Shown here one piece after another: positions 23,671-32,236 of a stretch of DNA of 64,000 bases. The stretch's first letter is position 1. Every line of letters begins with the position of its first letter. A program made the translations under genes and the position numbers. The notes beneath the pieces are model-generated. The model made no database searches and had not been told where the DNA came from. It saw only the letters and a list, made by a program, of their open reading frames with translations. This DNA is from Xenophilus sp. E41. Lineage in GTDB: Bacteria; Pseudomonadota; Gammaproteobacteria; Burkholderiales; Burkholderiaceae_C. The stretch is from the NCBI RefSeq assembly GCF_003671765.1, contig NZ_QPIB01000009.1, positions 337,713 to 401,712 on the forward strand, given 5' to 3'.

Positions 23671-25397
23671 TGGAGACGGCCGGCCCGATGCCCTGGCGCC
23701 TGTCGCTGCCGCTGACCATCAAGCTCCAGCTCACGCTGGTGTTCGGGGCCCTGGTGGTCCTGGCCTCGATCGTGCTCACCTGGGCGCTCGGCGGCATGCT
23801 GAGCGAGCGGGTGCGCACCGACGCCGGCCGCGTGCTGGCGCTGCTGGCGGGCAACGCGGCACGCATCCTCTCCAACGACCTCGTCACCAACGCCGACATG
23901 GTCGACCTGCTGGCGCGCCGCGACGCCGTGTGGGCGGCCGGGCTCGACAGCCCCGAGGCGCAGCGGGCGCTGGAGCTGATCCAGGCCACGGCGCCGCGCA
24001 CGCACCTGTGGGTGGGCGTGGCCGACGCGGCGGGCACGGTGCGCGCCGCCACCGGCGACCTGCTGCGCGGGCAGAGCGTGGCGCAGCGCCCGTGGTTCCA
24101 GCGCGGCCAGGAAGGCCCGTTCGTGGGCGACGTGCATCCCGCCAAGCTGCTGGCCACGCTGCTGCCGGCCGACCGCCACGGCGAGCCGCAGCGCTTCGTC
24201 GACTATGCGGCGCCGGTGGTGCGCGACGGCCAGCGCCTGGGTGTGCTGGGCGTTCACGCCAGCTGGGACTGGGTCGGCGAGGTGGTGGACACCGTGCTGT
24301 CGACGCAGGCGCGCGGCAGCGGCATCGAGATCTTCATCTTCGACCGCGAGGGCCACGTGATCTTCGCGCCGCGCGGCCAGAGCCAGAAGCTGGCCGCCGA
24401 CGGCGTGCGGATGCCGCCGCTGCCGGGTGGTGGCCCCGCCGTCGCCAGGTGGCACGACGGCGAGGAATGGCTCACGGCGGCGACGCGGCTGCCGGCGTCG
24501 CGTGCGCTGGGCGACCTGGGATGGACGATTGCCGCGCGCGAGCCGGCGGCGACCGTGTTCGCCGACGTGCGCGACGCCAGCCGCCATGCGCTGCTGGCCG
24601 GCGCGCTGGCCGCGCTGGTCGGGGCCCTGCTGGTGCGCTTCGCCGCGGTGCGGCTGGGCGCCGACGTGCGCCGCCTGTCGAAGGCGGCGCGCGACATCGA
24701 ACTGGGCGTGCCGGGCGCACGGCTGCCGCCGGCCGCCAGCAGTGCCGAACTGCGCTCGCTGTCCGATGCCCTGGGCCGCATGACCACCCGGCTGATGGCC
24801 ACGCAGGACGACCTGGAGCGCCAGGTGCGCGAGCGCACGGCCGAGCTGGAGGCCGCCAACGCCGAACTCGGTCGTCAGGCGCGCACCGATCCGCTGACCG
24901 GGCTGCCCAACCGCCGCAGCTTCGACCTGCAAATGGACCATGCCCTGGCCGCCGCGCGGCGCCACGGCCAGCCCGTGGCGGTGCTGATGATCGACGCCGA
25001 CCATTTCAAGCGCATCAACGACCTGCACGGGCACCCGGTCGGCGACGACGTGCTCGTCATGCTCGCGGGCGTGCTGCGGGCGCGGCTGCGCGAGAGCGAC
25101 CTGTTGGCACGCTACGGCGGCGAGGAATTCGTGGCGATGCTGCCCGGCGCCACGCAGGCCGATGCCCTGGCCGTGGCGCAGGCGCTCGTGGCGGCCGTGG
25201 CGGCGCGACGCAGCGGGGTCTACGGCCAGGTCACGGTGAGCATCGGCGTCGCGGCGGCGCCGCCCGGCGAGCAGGCGGCCTGGGCCCTGATGCGCCGGGC
25301 CGACGAGGCGCTCTACCAGGCCAAGGCGCAGGGCCGCAACCGCGCCTGCGTTCACGGCGAAAGCGCTACCTTCGCCGGCGGCACGCCGCCGATCTGA
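23670..25397 (+). CDS. Membrane-bound diguanylate cyclase with extracytoplasmic sensor
   Basis: The 575-residue protein has TM1 at about 18-40, a periplasmic dCACHE-like sensor domain (about 45-290), TM2 at about 305-325, a HAMP segment, a short coiled coil (DDLERQVRERTAELEAANAEL) and a GGDEF domain from about 405. The active-site loop is GGEEF near 484 and an inhibitory RESD I-site sits five residues earlier, so a catalytically active, product-inhibited cyclase is expected. It makes cyclic di-GMP in response to an external ligand. The ATG overlaps the esterase stop codon. A hairpin with a later T-run follows. Confidence 0.9.
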   Translation: METAGPMPWRLSLPLTIKLQLTLVFGALVVLASIVLTWALGGMLSERVRTDAGRVLALLAGNAARILSNDLVTNADMVDLLARRDAVWAAGLDSPEAQRALELIQATAPRTHLWVGVADAAGTVRAATGDLLRGQSVAQRPWFQRGQEGPFVGDVHPAKLLATLLPADRHGEPQRFVDYAAPVVRDGQRLGVLGVHASWDWVGEVVDTVLSTQARGSGIEIFIFDREGHVIFAPRGQSQKLAADGVRMPPLPGGGPAVARWHDGEEWLTAATRLPASRALGDLGWTIAAREPAATVFADVRDASRHALLAGALAALVGALLVRFAAVRLGADVRRLSKAARDIELGVPGARLPPAASSAELRSLSDALGRMTTRLMATQDDLERQVRERTAELEAANAELGRQARTDPLTGLPNRRSFDLQMDHALAAARRHGQPVAVLMIDADHFKRINDLHGHPVGDDVLVMLAGVLRARLRESDLLARYGGEEFVAMLPGATQADALAVAQALVAAVAARRSGVYGQVTVSIGVAAAPPGEQAAWALMRRADEALYQAKAQGRNRACVHGESATFAGGTPPI

Positions 25398-25411
25398 ACG
25401 AAAAGAGGCCA

Positions 25412-25449
25412 CGGCGCCCGCCCACCGGGCGCCGACAGCTATCTTTTTT
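25412..25449 (+). terminator. Hairpin with downstream T-run after the diguanylate cyclase gene
   Basis: CGGCGCCCG-CCCAC-CGGGCGCCG is a perfect 9-base stem. Nine bases later comes a run of six T inside CTA-N9-TAG, a second small dyad. The spacing to the T-run is longer than ideal, so this may be a terminator or a hairpin-type 3' stabiliser. Confidence 0.55.
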
Positions 25450-25615
25450 GTAGCATTTCGTCGCAGCGCCGGGCGGCGGAACTCGGGCCTCCCGGTCGAC
25501 TCCTTCAGGCGGCGGCGCCCGCGGCCGGTTCACAGCAGGTTACGGGCGGATGCCGTCACGCGCGTCCAATGGCCCGTCGGACGCCCGTCCACCCGACCTG
25601 GAGAAAGCTCTTGCC

Positions 25616-26512
25616 ATGACCGACCGCGAACCCGACTACCGCCCCGCCGCCGAACGCCCGGGGGGCCTGATCGTCGTCGTGCTGCTGGCCCTGCTGGCGG
25701 CCGGCTTCTTCGGCTGGCGATGGTGGCAGCAGCGCCAGGCCGAATCGGCCGCGACGCCGGCGGCTTCCGTCGTGGCACCGCCGGCCACGCCCGACGATGC
25801 GCCGCCAGCGCCGCCGGTGGCGCAGGGTCCCCAGAACCAGGTCGAGGACATCGCCAGGCCCGACGAGGGCCTGCCGCCTCTCGCCGACGCCGATGCCCGT
25901 GTGCGCTCGGCCCTCACCGAACTGCTGGGCGGCAAGAACGTCGCGGCCTTCCTGCAGATGGATGGCTTCGTGCGCCGCGTCGTCGCCACCATCGACAACC
26001 TGCCGCGCGAGCACGCGCCGGTGCAGGTGTGGCCCGCGCGGCCGACGGCCGGACGCTTCGCGCTGTCGGGCGAGGGTGTGCAGCGCTCCGTCGCGCCGGA
26101 CAACGCGGCGCGCTACACGCCCTTCGTGCGCTTCGCCGAATCGATCGATGCGAAGCAGGCCGCGACGCTCTACGCCCGCCTGTACCCGCTCTTCCAGCAG
26201 GCCTACGAGGAGCTGGGCTACCCCGGCAAGTACTTCAACGACCGCCTCGTCGCCGTCATCGACCACCTGCTGGCCGCGCCCGAGCCGCAGGGACCGCTCG
26301 CCATCCGCGTGGTCGAGGTCAAGGGCGAGGTGCCTTCCGAGAAGCCGTGGGTGCGCTATGAATACGCCGACCCGAAGCTGGAGTCGCTGTCCGCCGGGCA
26401 GAAGCTGATGGTGCGGGTGGGCCTGGACAACGAGCGCCGCCTCAAGGCCCGGCTGCGCGAACTGCGCGCCCAGGTCGCCACGGCACGGCCCGGCGCGCCC
26501 TCGCGGCCCTGA
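25616..26512 (+). CDS. DUF3014 membrane-anchored protein
   Basis: The 298-residue protein has a single membrane helix near the N-terminus (GGLIVVVLLALLAAGFFGW, about 16-34), a Pro/Ala-rich linker to about residue 75 and a DUF3014 domain to the end (VRSALTELLGGKNVAAFLQMDGFVRRVVATIDNLPRE is the typical start). The bulk should lie in the periplasm. The family is widespread in gamma- and betaproteobacteria and its function is unknown. The ATG has GGAGAAAG upstream. It stands alone, after a 218-base gap in which I see only the hairpin described above. Confidence 0.85.
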   Translation: MTDREPDYRPAAERPGGLIVVVLLALLAAGFFGWRWWQQRQAESAATPAASVVAPPATPDDAPPAPPVAQGPQNQVEDIARPDEGLPPLADADARVRSALTELLGGKNVAAFLQMDGFVRRVVATIDNLPREHAPVQVWPARPTAGRFALSGEGVQRSVAPDNAARYTPFVRFAESIDAKQAATLYARLYPLFQQAYEELGYPGKYFNDRLVAVIDHLLAAPEPQGPLAIRVVEVKGEVPSEKPWVRYEYADPKLESLSAGQKLMVRVGLDNERRLKARLRELRAQVATARPGAPSRP

Positions 26513-26559
26513 CGGGCCCGCGGCGCCGCGGCCTCCCGCGCGAAGGGGCATGCATCGAA

Positions 26560-26596
26560 GTCACACCGGGGCCGCGGCACTCGGTCACACTCGGGG
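26560..26596 (+). promoter_or_regulatory. Direct repeat GTCACACCGGGG / GTCACACTCGGGG upstream of the AraC gene
   Basis: Two near-identical 12-13 base copies start 24 bases apart (26560 and 26584), about 37 bases before the AraC-type ATG. AraC proteins commonly bind tandem direct repeats in this size range, so autoregulation is possible. Confidence 0.35.
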
Positions 26597-26632
26597 TCCC
26601 GTTCCGGCCCGGACCCTCGACGCCTTCGCACC

Positions 26633-27544
26633 ATGCCTGCTGCCGCCCCGCTCGCCGCTCCTGCCCATCCTCGCGACGCCCTGGGCTGCTCCGCCCACCG
26701 CTTGCTGCGCAACGAGCAGATCTCGCTCGACGGCGGCCTGCAGGTCTATCGCAAGACGGTGTCCGACGAACAGGTCGGCAGCGTCGAGACGCCGCCCTCG
26801 GGCCGCGGCATCCTGCTGGGCGTGTCGCTGGCCGACGGCCACAGCCGTCGCATCATCCACGCCCACCACGCGACCACGCACCACTTCGCCTGCGGCAGCA
26901 TCTACGTGCGCGACTTCAACGAGCGCTACCGGGCCGACATGAAGAGCGGCTTCGATTTCCTGCTGGTGGAGTTCCCCTATGCCGCGCTCGAGCAGGACGC
27001 CGACCGCGCCGTGCCGCTGGGCCTGGGCGCGCCCAACCGCCTGACGGGCGTGCGCGACGAGGTGCTGCATCACCTGGCGCTGGCGCTGCTGCCGGCGCTG
27101 GCCCATCCGCAGACCGCGAGCCGGCTCTTCCTCGACCATGTCACCGGCGCCATGGCGGCCCACGTGCTGGGCCGCTGCGAGGGCCAGCGGGCCGAGCCGC
27201 CGCGCCGGCGCCGGCTGCTGCCGCGCACGCTCGAACTGCGGGCCAAGGAGATGCTGGCCGCGCGCCTGGACGGCGAACTGTCGGCGCAGGAGATCGCCGA
27301 CGCCTGCGGCATGTCGCGCAGCTACTTCATCCATGCCTTCCGCGAGACGACCGGCCAGACGCCGCACCAGTGGCTGGTCGCGCAGCGCCTGGCACGCGCG
27401 CGCACGCTGCTCGCCAAGCCCACGCTGACGCTGGCCGACATCGCGGCCACCTGCGGCTTTGCCGACCAGAGCCATTTCAGCCGCGTCTTCACGCAGCACA
27501 TGGGCCTGCCGCCCGGCCGCTGGCGGCGCACCTACCGTCACTGA
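26633..27544 (+). CDS. AraC-family transcriptional regulator
   Basis: The 303-residue protein has a C-terminal AraC DNA-binding domain with two helix-turn-helix units (LSAQEIADACGMSRSYFIHAFRE, then LTLADIAATCGFADQSHFSRVF) and the family signature near GLPPGRWRR. The N-terminal 190 residues are a sensory domain I do not identify. It lies 23 bases ahead of the UBP zinc-finger gene on the same strand, so they may be co-transcribed. Confidence 0.9.
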   Translation: MPAAAPLAAPAHPRDALGCSAHRLLRNEQISLDGGLQVYRKTVSDEQVGSVETPPSGRGILLGVSLADGHSRRIIHAHHATTHHFACGSIYVRDFNERYRADMKSGFDFLLVEFPYAALEQDADRAVPLGLGAPNRLTGVRDEVLHHLALALLPALAHPQTASRLFLDHVTGAMAAHVLGRCEGQRAEPPRRRRLLPRTLELRAKEMLAARLDGELSAQEIADACGMSRSYFIHAFRETTGQTPHQWLVAQRLARARTLLAKPTLTLADIAATCGFADQSHFSRVFTQHMGLPPGRWRRTYRH

Positions 27545-27567
27545 ACCCCCGCGAGGAGAACACCCCC

Positions 27568-27876
27568 ATGCCCCGTGCCTGCACGCACACCGACAGCATC
27601 CACACCGTCACGCCCGGTTCGCTGGGCTGCGAGGAATGCCTCAAGACCGGCAGCCGATGGGTGCACCTGCGCCTGTGCCGCAGCTGCGGCCACGTGGGCT
27701 GCTGCGACGATTCGCCCAACCGCCACGCGCGGGCGCACTTCAAGGCCACCGGCCATCCCATCATCGAAGGCTACGACCCACCCGAAGGCTGGGGCTGGTG
27801 CTTCGTCGACAAGGTGGTGGTCGACCTGGGCACCGACACCACGCCGCAGAACGGGCCGATCCCGCGCTACGTCTGA
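27568..27876 (+). CDS. UBP-type zinc-finger protein
   Basis: The 102-residue protein is essentially one ZnF-UBP domain. Cysteines lie in LGCEECLKTG and RLCRSCGHVGCCDDSPNRHARAHF, with further histidines in KATGHPII, and the fold ends at the aromatic GWGWCFVD. In eukaryotes this fold binds the ubiquitin C-terminus; the bacterial stand-alone versions have unknown partners. GAGGAG lies 8 bases before the ATG. It follows the AraC gene closely. Its stop codon touches the palindromic element at 27876. Confidence 0.88.
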   Translation: MPRACTHTDSIHTVTPGSLGCEECLKTGSRWVHLRLCRSCGHVGCCDDSPNRHARAHFKATGHPIIEGYDPPEGWGWCFVDKVVVDLGTDTTPQNGPIPRYV

Positions 27877-27980
27877 TACGGTCTTGCATTCAAACGCATA
27901 ACCGCGTTGGGGCGCCTTGCCGTGCTACAGCACTGTCTGCGGCGCCCCGCCTTGTTCTGCGCTTGAATGCAAAACCGTAT
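27876..27980. mobile_element. 105-bp palindromic element with 23-bp terminal inverted repeats (MITE/REP-like)
   Basis: The outer arms at 27876-27898 and 27958-27980 are complementary at 21 of 23 positions. Nested inside are a perfect 8-base pair (GGGGCGCC at 27909 with GGCGCCCC at 27941) and an innermost GTGCT-AC-AGCAC hairpin (27922-27933). There is no open reading frame. It sits between the convergent stops of the zinc-finger and MFS genes. The size and terminal repeats fit a non-autonomous miniature element or a large REP; as RNA it would fold into one long stem and could terminate transcription both ways. Confidence 0.7.
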
Positions 27981-27989
27981 GAAGCGCCT

Positions 27990-29570
27990 TCACAGCGCCA
28001 GGAAGTGATGCACCTCCGGCCGCTGCGGCCCGATGTGCCAGCGCACCACCTCGTCCTGCAGGTCGGCATCGGCATGCGACACGCGATGGTGCTGGCGCAG
28101 GTGCTCGGCCCACGACTCGACCATGAACCACTCGACGATGCGCTCCGGGTCGGCCGTGTGTTCGTGCAGGCCCCAGGCATAGGCGCCGTCGCGCCGGCGT
28201 TCGGGCGCCAGGCGGCGCACCGCCTCCACGAAGGCCGGGCGGTCTTCCTTGCGCACGCGGTATTCCACCTGCACCATCACCGGCCCGCGGTCGTGGGCCA
28301 CGGGCTCGGCCAGCAGCGGCTCGGGCCAGTGGCGCGAGGCCTGCAGGTCGGCCTCGCCGGCAGGCAGGCGCACGCGGTGGAAGAGCAGGGCGACGAGCAG
28401 CAGGCCCGCGGCCGCACCCACCAGCGCGCCGCGCACGCCCAGCTGCTGCGCCACCAGGCCCCAGCCCAGGCTGCCGGCGGCCATCGCGCCGTTGAACACC
28501 GTGAGGTAGACGGCCAGCCCGCGTCCGCGTACCCAGTTGGGCAGCACCGCCTGCGCCACGCCGTTGAGCGTGGTCAGCGCCGTGATCCAGCCGACGCCCA
28601 GCACCAGCAGCAGCAGCACCGCCAGCCACTGCGGCGGCGCCAGCACCAGCGCGCCCAGCACCGCCACCGTGAGCACCGACGCGAGCAGGATCAGGCCGTC
28701 GGCGTCGAGCCTGGCGCGCAGCCGCGGCATCACCAGCGCACCCACGATCGCGCCCGCGCCCACGGCGCCCATCAGCACGCCGTAGAAACCGGCCGTGCCA
28801 TGGAGCATCTGGCGCGCCACCAGCGGCAGCAGGGCCCACGCGGCACTCGCGAAGAGGAAGAACACGGCCGCGCGCAGCAGCACGATGTGCAGCTCGCGGC
28901 TGGCACGCGCGTAGCGCAGGCCGGCCCGGAAGGCGCCGCCGAAGTTCTCCGACAGGCCGTCGGCGTCGGTGGCGGCGGGCCGCTTCCACCACAGCAGTGC
29001 GGCGATCACGAAGACGTAGCTCGCCACGTCGGCGCCGTAGGTCATCGCGGCACCGAAGCTCGCGAGGATCAGCCCGCCCAGGGCGGGGCCGATCGCGCGT
29101 GCGATGTTGATGCCGAGCGAGTTGAGCGCCACCGCGTTCTTCAGCTCCTCGCGCGGCACCAGCTCCGGCACGATGGACTGCCAGGTCGGCCCCATTAAGG
29201 CCGCGCCCACGCCGCCGATGAAGGTCAGCGCGATCAGGTACTCGACGGTGAGCGCGCCCGACCGTGAGAGCAGCAGCAGCGCGGTGCTCACTGCGGCGAG
29301 CAGGACCTGCACCACGATCAGGAAGCGGCGCCGGTCCAGGATGTCCGACAGCACGCCGGCCGGGATGGCCAGCAGGAACACCGGCAGCGTTGCCGCCGTC
29401 TGGATGAGCGCGACCGCGGTGGGGCTGGGCGACAGGTCGGTGACCAGCCAGGCGCTGGCCACGTCGCGCATGAAGCTGCCGATGTTGCCCAGCACCGTGG
29501 CACCCCACAGCACCGCGAAGACCGGGAGCCGCAAGGGCGCGAAACTGCTTTTGGTTGCGGCCTCAGCCAT
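27990..29570 (-). CDS. MFS transporter (EntS-like) with C-terminal soluble domain
   Basis: The 526-residue protein has twelve hydrophobic helices over about residues 15-405, with the MFS_3/EntS pattern (LSDILDRRRFL between TM2 and TM3, NIARAIGPALGGL). A C-terminal cytoplasmic domain of about 100 residues follows, with the dimeric alpha/beta-barrel look (VEYRVRKEDRPAFVEAV). It is probably a drug or metabolite exporter. It overlaps the preceding DoxX gene by eight bases and is the last gene of the minus-strand unit that starts at 32890. It ends ten bases from the palindromic element. Confidence 0.87.
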   Translation of the reverse strand: MAEAATKSSFAPLRLPVFAVLWGATVLGNIGSFMRDVASAWLVTDLSPSPTAVALIQTAATLPVFLLAIPAGVLSDILDRRRFLIVVQVLLAAVSTALLLLSRSGALTVEYLIALTFIGGVGAALMGPTWQSIVPELVPREELKNAVALNSLGINIARAIGPALGGLILASFGAAMTYGADVASYVFVIAALLWWKRPAATDADGLSENFGGAFRAGLRYARASRELHIVLLRAAVFFLFASAAWALLPLVARQMLHGTAGFYGVLMGAVGAGAIVGALVMPRLRARLDADGLILLASVLTVAVLGALVLAPPQWLAVLLLLVLGVGWITALTTLNGVAQAVLPNWVRGRGLAVYLTVFNGAMAAGSLGWGLVAQQLGVRGALVGAAAGLLLVALLFHRVRLPAGEADLQASRHWPEPLLAEPVAHDRGPVMVQVEYRVRKEDRPAFVEAVRRLAPERRRDGAYAWGLHEHTADPERIVEWFMVESWAEHLRQHHRVSHADADLQDEVVRWHIGPQRPEVHHFLAL

Positions 29571-29979
29571 GCGTGCGTTCCTTCCGGTCGAGCCAGGCCA
29601 CGAGTATGAAGCCGCCCACCAGCCCCAGGTGCTCGAAGAAGGCGTTGGCCGCGCCGAAGCGCTGCGGCTGCGGCATCTCCCAGAAGCGCAGCGCCAGGAA
29701 GGTCGCGCCCAGCGTGAAGGCGGCCAGCATCAGCGCGCCCAGCCAGCGCAGCCGGCCGCTGAGGATGAGCGCCGAGGCGCCCAGCTCCAGCACGATCACC
29801 GCCGCGGCCAGCGGCGCCGCCGGCGCCAGGCCGAAGTGCCTCATCTCGGCGATGGCGCCGTCGAAGTCGAAGGCCTTGACCAGGCCGCCCTGCAGGTAGG
29901 CCGCGCACAGCAGCAGCAGGGCCGCGCGGTAGACCCAGGGCGATCGCGTCCAGCCCATCAGACCGCCCAGCAGGCGCAA
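29563..29979 (-). CDS. DoxX-family membrane protein
   Basis: The 138-residue protein has four predicted membrane helices with the DoxX-type GLVKAFDFDGAIAEM loop after TM1 and a Glu-containing VIVLELGASALIL helix. The family includes subunits of quinone-linked redox systems, but most members are of unknown role. It overlaps the amidohydrolase by 22 bases and the MFS gene by 8, so it is part of a translationally coupled operon. Confidence 0.82.
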   Translation of the reverse strand: MRLLGGLMGWTRSPWVYRAALLLLCAAYLQGGLVKAFDFDGAIAEMRHFGLAPAAPLAAAVIVLELGASALILSGRLRWLGALMLAAFTLGATFLALRFWEMPQPQRFGAANAFFEHLGLVGGFILVAWLDRKERTHG

Positions 29980-31949
29980 CCCAGCGCGCCCCAGAAGCTC
30001 TTGAGATCGGCCACCGGCAGCCGGCTGCCCCAGGCGCTGGCGTGCGCATGGCCGTGCACGTTGCAGCTCGTCGCGCAGGCGCAGGCCTGGGCGGCGCGGC
30101 GCAGCGTGGTCTGCAGCGGTGCGCCTTCGCGGCCCCAGGCGCCGTAGCCGCCGTAACGGCGCACGGGCGACCAGTCGGGCATGGCGGGCGGCGGCCCGCC
30201 GGCGTCCAGCGGCGCGAAGGGTCCGACACCGTAGACCACCTTGCCGCCGACCATCGTGAGCAGCGAGGTGGTGTCGGCGATCTCGGATTCAGGGCAGGCG
30301 AAGAAGTCGCGGTCGGGCACGATAAGGTCGGCCAGCTGGCCGGCCTCGATGCGGCCCTTCCTGCCTTCCTCGTTGGAGAACCAGGTCACCTTCTCGGTCC
30401 ACATGCGCAGGGCCGTGTCGCGGTCGAGCAGGTTGCGCTCCGGCGTGATCTGCAGACCGCCCACCGTCTTGCCGGTAACGAGCCATGACAGCGACACCCA
30501 CGGGTTGTACGATGCCACGCGCGTCGCATCGGTCCCGGCCGACACGTGGATGCCCTTGTCGAGCATGCGCTTGACCGGCGGCGTCGCCTCGGCGGCGGCC
30601 GGGCCGTAGCGCTCGACGAAGTACTCGCCCTGGTAGGCCATGCGGTGCTGGACCGCCACGCCGCCGCCCAGCGCCGCGATGCGGTCGATGGAACGTTCCG
30701 AGATCGTCTCGGCATGGTCGAAGAACCAGTTCAGGCCCGCGAGCGGCGTGTCGCGGTTGACCTTCTCGAACACGTCGAGCGAGCGGCTGATGGTCTCGTC
30801 GTAGGTCGCGTGCATGCGCCAGGGCCAGCGGTTCTGCACCAGCACGCGCACGACCTCTTCCAGCTCGCCTTCCATCTCGGCCGGCATGTCGGGCCGCGGC
30901 TGGCGGAAGTCCTCGAAGTCGGCGGCCGAGAAGACCAGCATCTCGCCGGCGCCGTTGTGGCGGAAGTAGTCGTCGCCCTGCTTGTACTTCGAGCTGGCCG
31001 TCCAGTTCAGGAAGTCCTGCTTCTCCTGCTTGGGCTTTTGCGTGAAGAGGTTGTAGGCCAGGCGGATGGTGAGCTGTCCCGCGTCCGCGAGCTGCTGGAT
31101 GACCTGGTAGTCCTCAGGGTAGTTCTGGAAGCCGCCGCCGGCATCGATGGCGCCCGTGACGCCCAGCCGGTTGAGCTCGCGCATGAAGTGACGCGTGGAG
31201 TTGAGCTGGTACTCGGGCGGCAGCTTCGGCCCCTTGGCCAGCGTGGCATACAGGATGGCCGCGTTGGGCTTGGCCAGCAGCAGGCCGGTCGGGTTGCCGG
31301 CGCTGTCGCGCACGATCTCGCCGCCGGGAGGGGCCGGCGTGTCCTTGCCATAGCCGACCGCGCGCAGCGCCGCGCCGTTGAGCAGGGCGCGGTCGTACAG
31401 GTGCAGGATGAAGACCGGCGTGTCGGGCGCGACGGCGTTGAGCTCCTCGATGGTGGGCAGCCGCTTTTCGACGAACTGGTGCTCGGTGAAGCCGCCCACC
31501 ACGCGCACCCACTGCGGCGCGGGCGTGATCGCCACCTGCTGGCGCAGCATGGCCATCGCATCGGCCAGGCTGCGCACGCCGTCCCAGCGCAGCTCGAGGT
31601 TGAAGTTCAGCCCGCCGCGGATGATGTGCAGGTGGTTGTCGATCAGGCCGGGCAGCACGCTGCGGCCCTGCAGGTCGACCACGCGGGTGCGGGTGCCGGC
31701 CAGCGGCAGGATGTCCTCGCTGCGGCCCACCTTCAGGAAGCGGCCGCTGGCGATGGCGACGGCACTGGCGGTGGGATTGCCGCGGTCTAGCGTGGTGAAG
31801 CGGCCGTTGTGCAGGATCAGCTCGGGGGTGGCGGCATCGGCCATGGGGTTGCTCCGGGTGGGGTGGGTCTGGGCCGTGGCGGCACCGGCCGCGGCGCCCA
31901 GGGCGCCGAGGACCAGGCGGCGGCGGCCGTCGTCGATGGTGGTGTTCAT
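29958..31949 (-). CDS. Tat-exported YtcJ-like metal-dependent amidohydrolase
   Basis: The 663-residue protein begins with a twin-arginine signal (RRRLVLGALGAAAGAATAQ, about 9-27), so it is likely exported folded to the periplasm. The amidohydrolase_3 domain shows the metal-binding D104-N-H-L-H108 after VLPGLIDN, and later FDHAETI and SAGTDATR. The last 50 residues are rich in Cys and His (ACACATSCNVHGHAH), perhaps an extra metal site. The ATG overlaps the XapX stop (ATGA). An internal ATG at residue 36 would give a cytoplasmic form. The substrate is unknown. Confidence 0.85.
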   Translation of the reverse strand: MNTTIDDGRRRLVLGALGAAAGAATAQTHPTRSNPMADAATPELILHNGRFTTLDRGNPTASAVAIASGRFLKVGRSEDILPLAGTRTRVVDLQGRSVLPGLIDNHLHIIRGGLNFNLELRWDGVRSLADAMAMLRQQVAITPAPQWVRVVGGFTEHQFVEKRLPTIEELNAVAPDTPVFILHLYDRALLNGAALRAVGYGKDTPAPPGGEIVRDSAGNPTGLLLAKPNAAILYATLAKGPKLPPEYQLNSTRHFMRELNRLGVTGAIDAGGGFQNYPEDYQVIQQLADAGQLTIRLAYNLFTQKPKQEKQDFLNWTASSKYKQGDDYFRHNGAGEMLVFSAADFEDFRQPRPDMPAEMEGELEEVVRVLVQNRWPWRMHATYDETISRSLDVFEKVNRDTPLAGLNWFFDHAETISERSIDRIAALGGGVAVQHRMAYQGEYFVERYGPAAAEATPPVKRMLDKGIHVSAGTDATRVASYNPWVSLSWLVTGKTVGGLQITPERNLLDRDTALRMWTEKVTWFSNEEGRKGRIEAGQLADLIVPDRDFFACPESEIADTTSLLTMVGGKVVYGVGPFAPLDAGGPPPAMPDWSPVRRYGGYGAWGREGAPLQTTLRRAAQACACATSCNVHGHAHASAWGSRLPVADLKSFWGALGCACWAV

Positions 31950-32230
31950 GCGTCCTGTCCCGGCACTGCGCCCGCGCGGGCGGATGGCTTCTTCGCGCAC
32001 TGCGGCAGCTCGCCGAACACGTGCGGCTTGACCTGCTCGTGCAGCCACGAGGCGGCGTGCGTGTCGGGCCGGAACCATTGCCGCACCAGCGGCGGGATCT
32101 GCTCGCCGGCCAGGATGCCGAGCAGCCCGACCAGCGCGATCACCGGCGGCGCTGGCGAGCGCACCTGGAACAGGCCGTAGATCACGCCGACCAGCAGGCC
32201 AAGCGCGAGTGCCAGGACGTAGGGCTTCAT
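31946..32230 (-). CDS. XapX-domain membrane protein
   Basis: The 94-residue protein has two membrane helices at the N-terminus with the XapX (DUF1427) signature (LLVGVIYGLFQVRSPAPP, then VGLLGILAGEQ) and a soluble tail of about 35 residues. The function is unknown. In proteobacteria the domain is often found beside isochorismatase-like and amidohydrolase genes, as here. The gene overlaps the amidohydrolase by four bases and lies six bases after the isochorismatase-like gene. Confidence 0.85.
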   Translation of the reverse strand: MKPYVLALALGLLVGVIYGLFQVRSPAPPVIALVGLLGILAGEQIPPLVRQWFRPDTHAASWLHEQVKPHVFGELPQCAKKPSARAGAVPGQDA

Positions 32231-32236
32231 GTGTGC

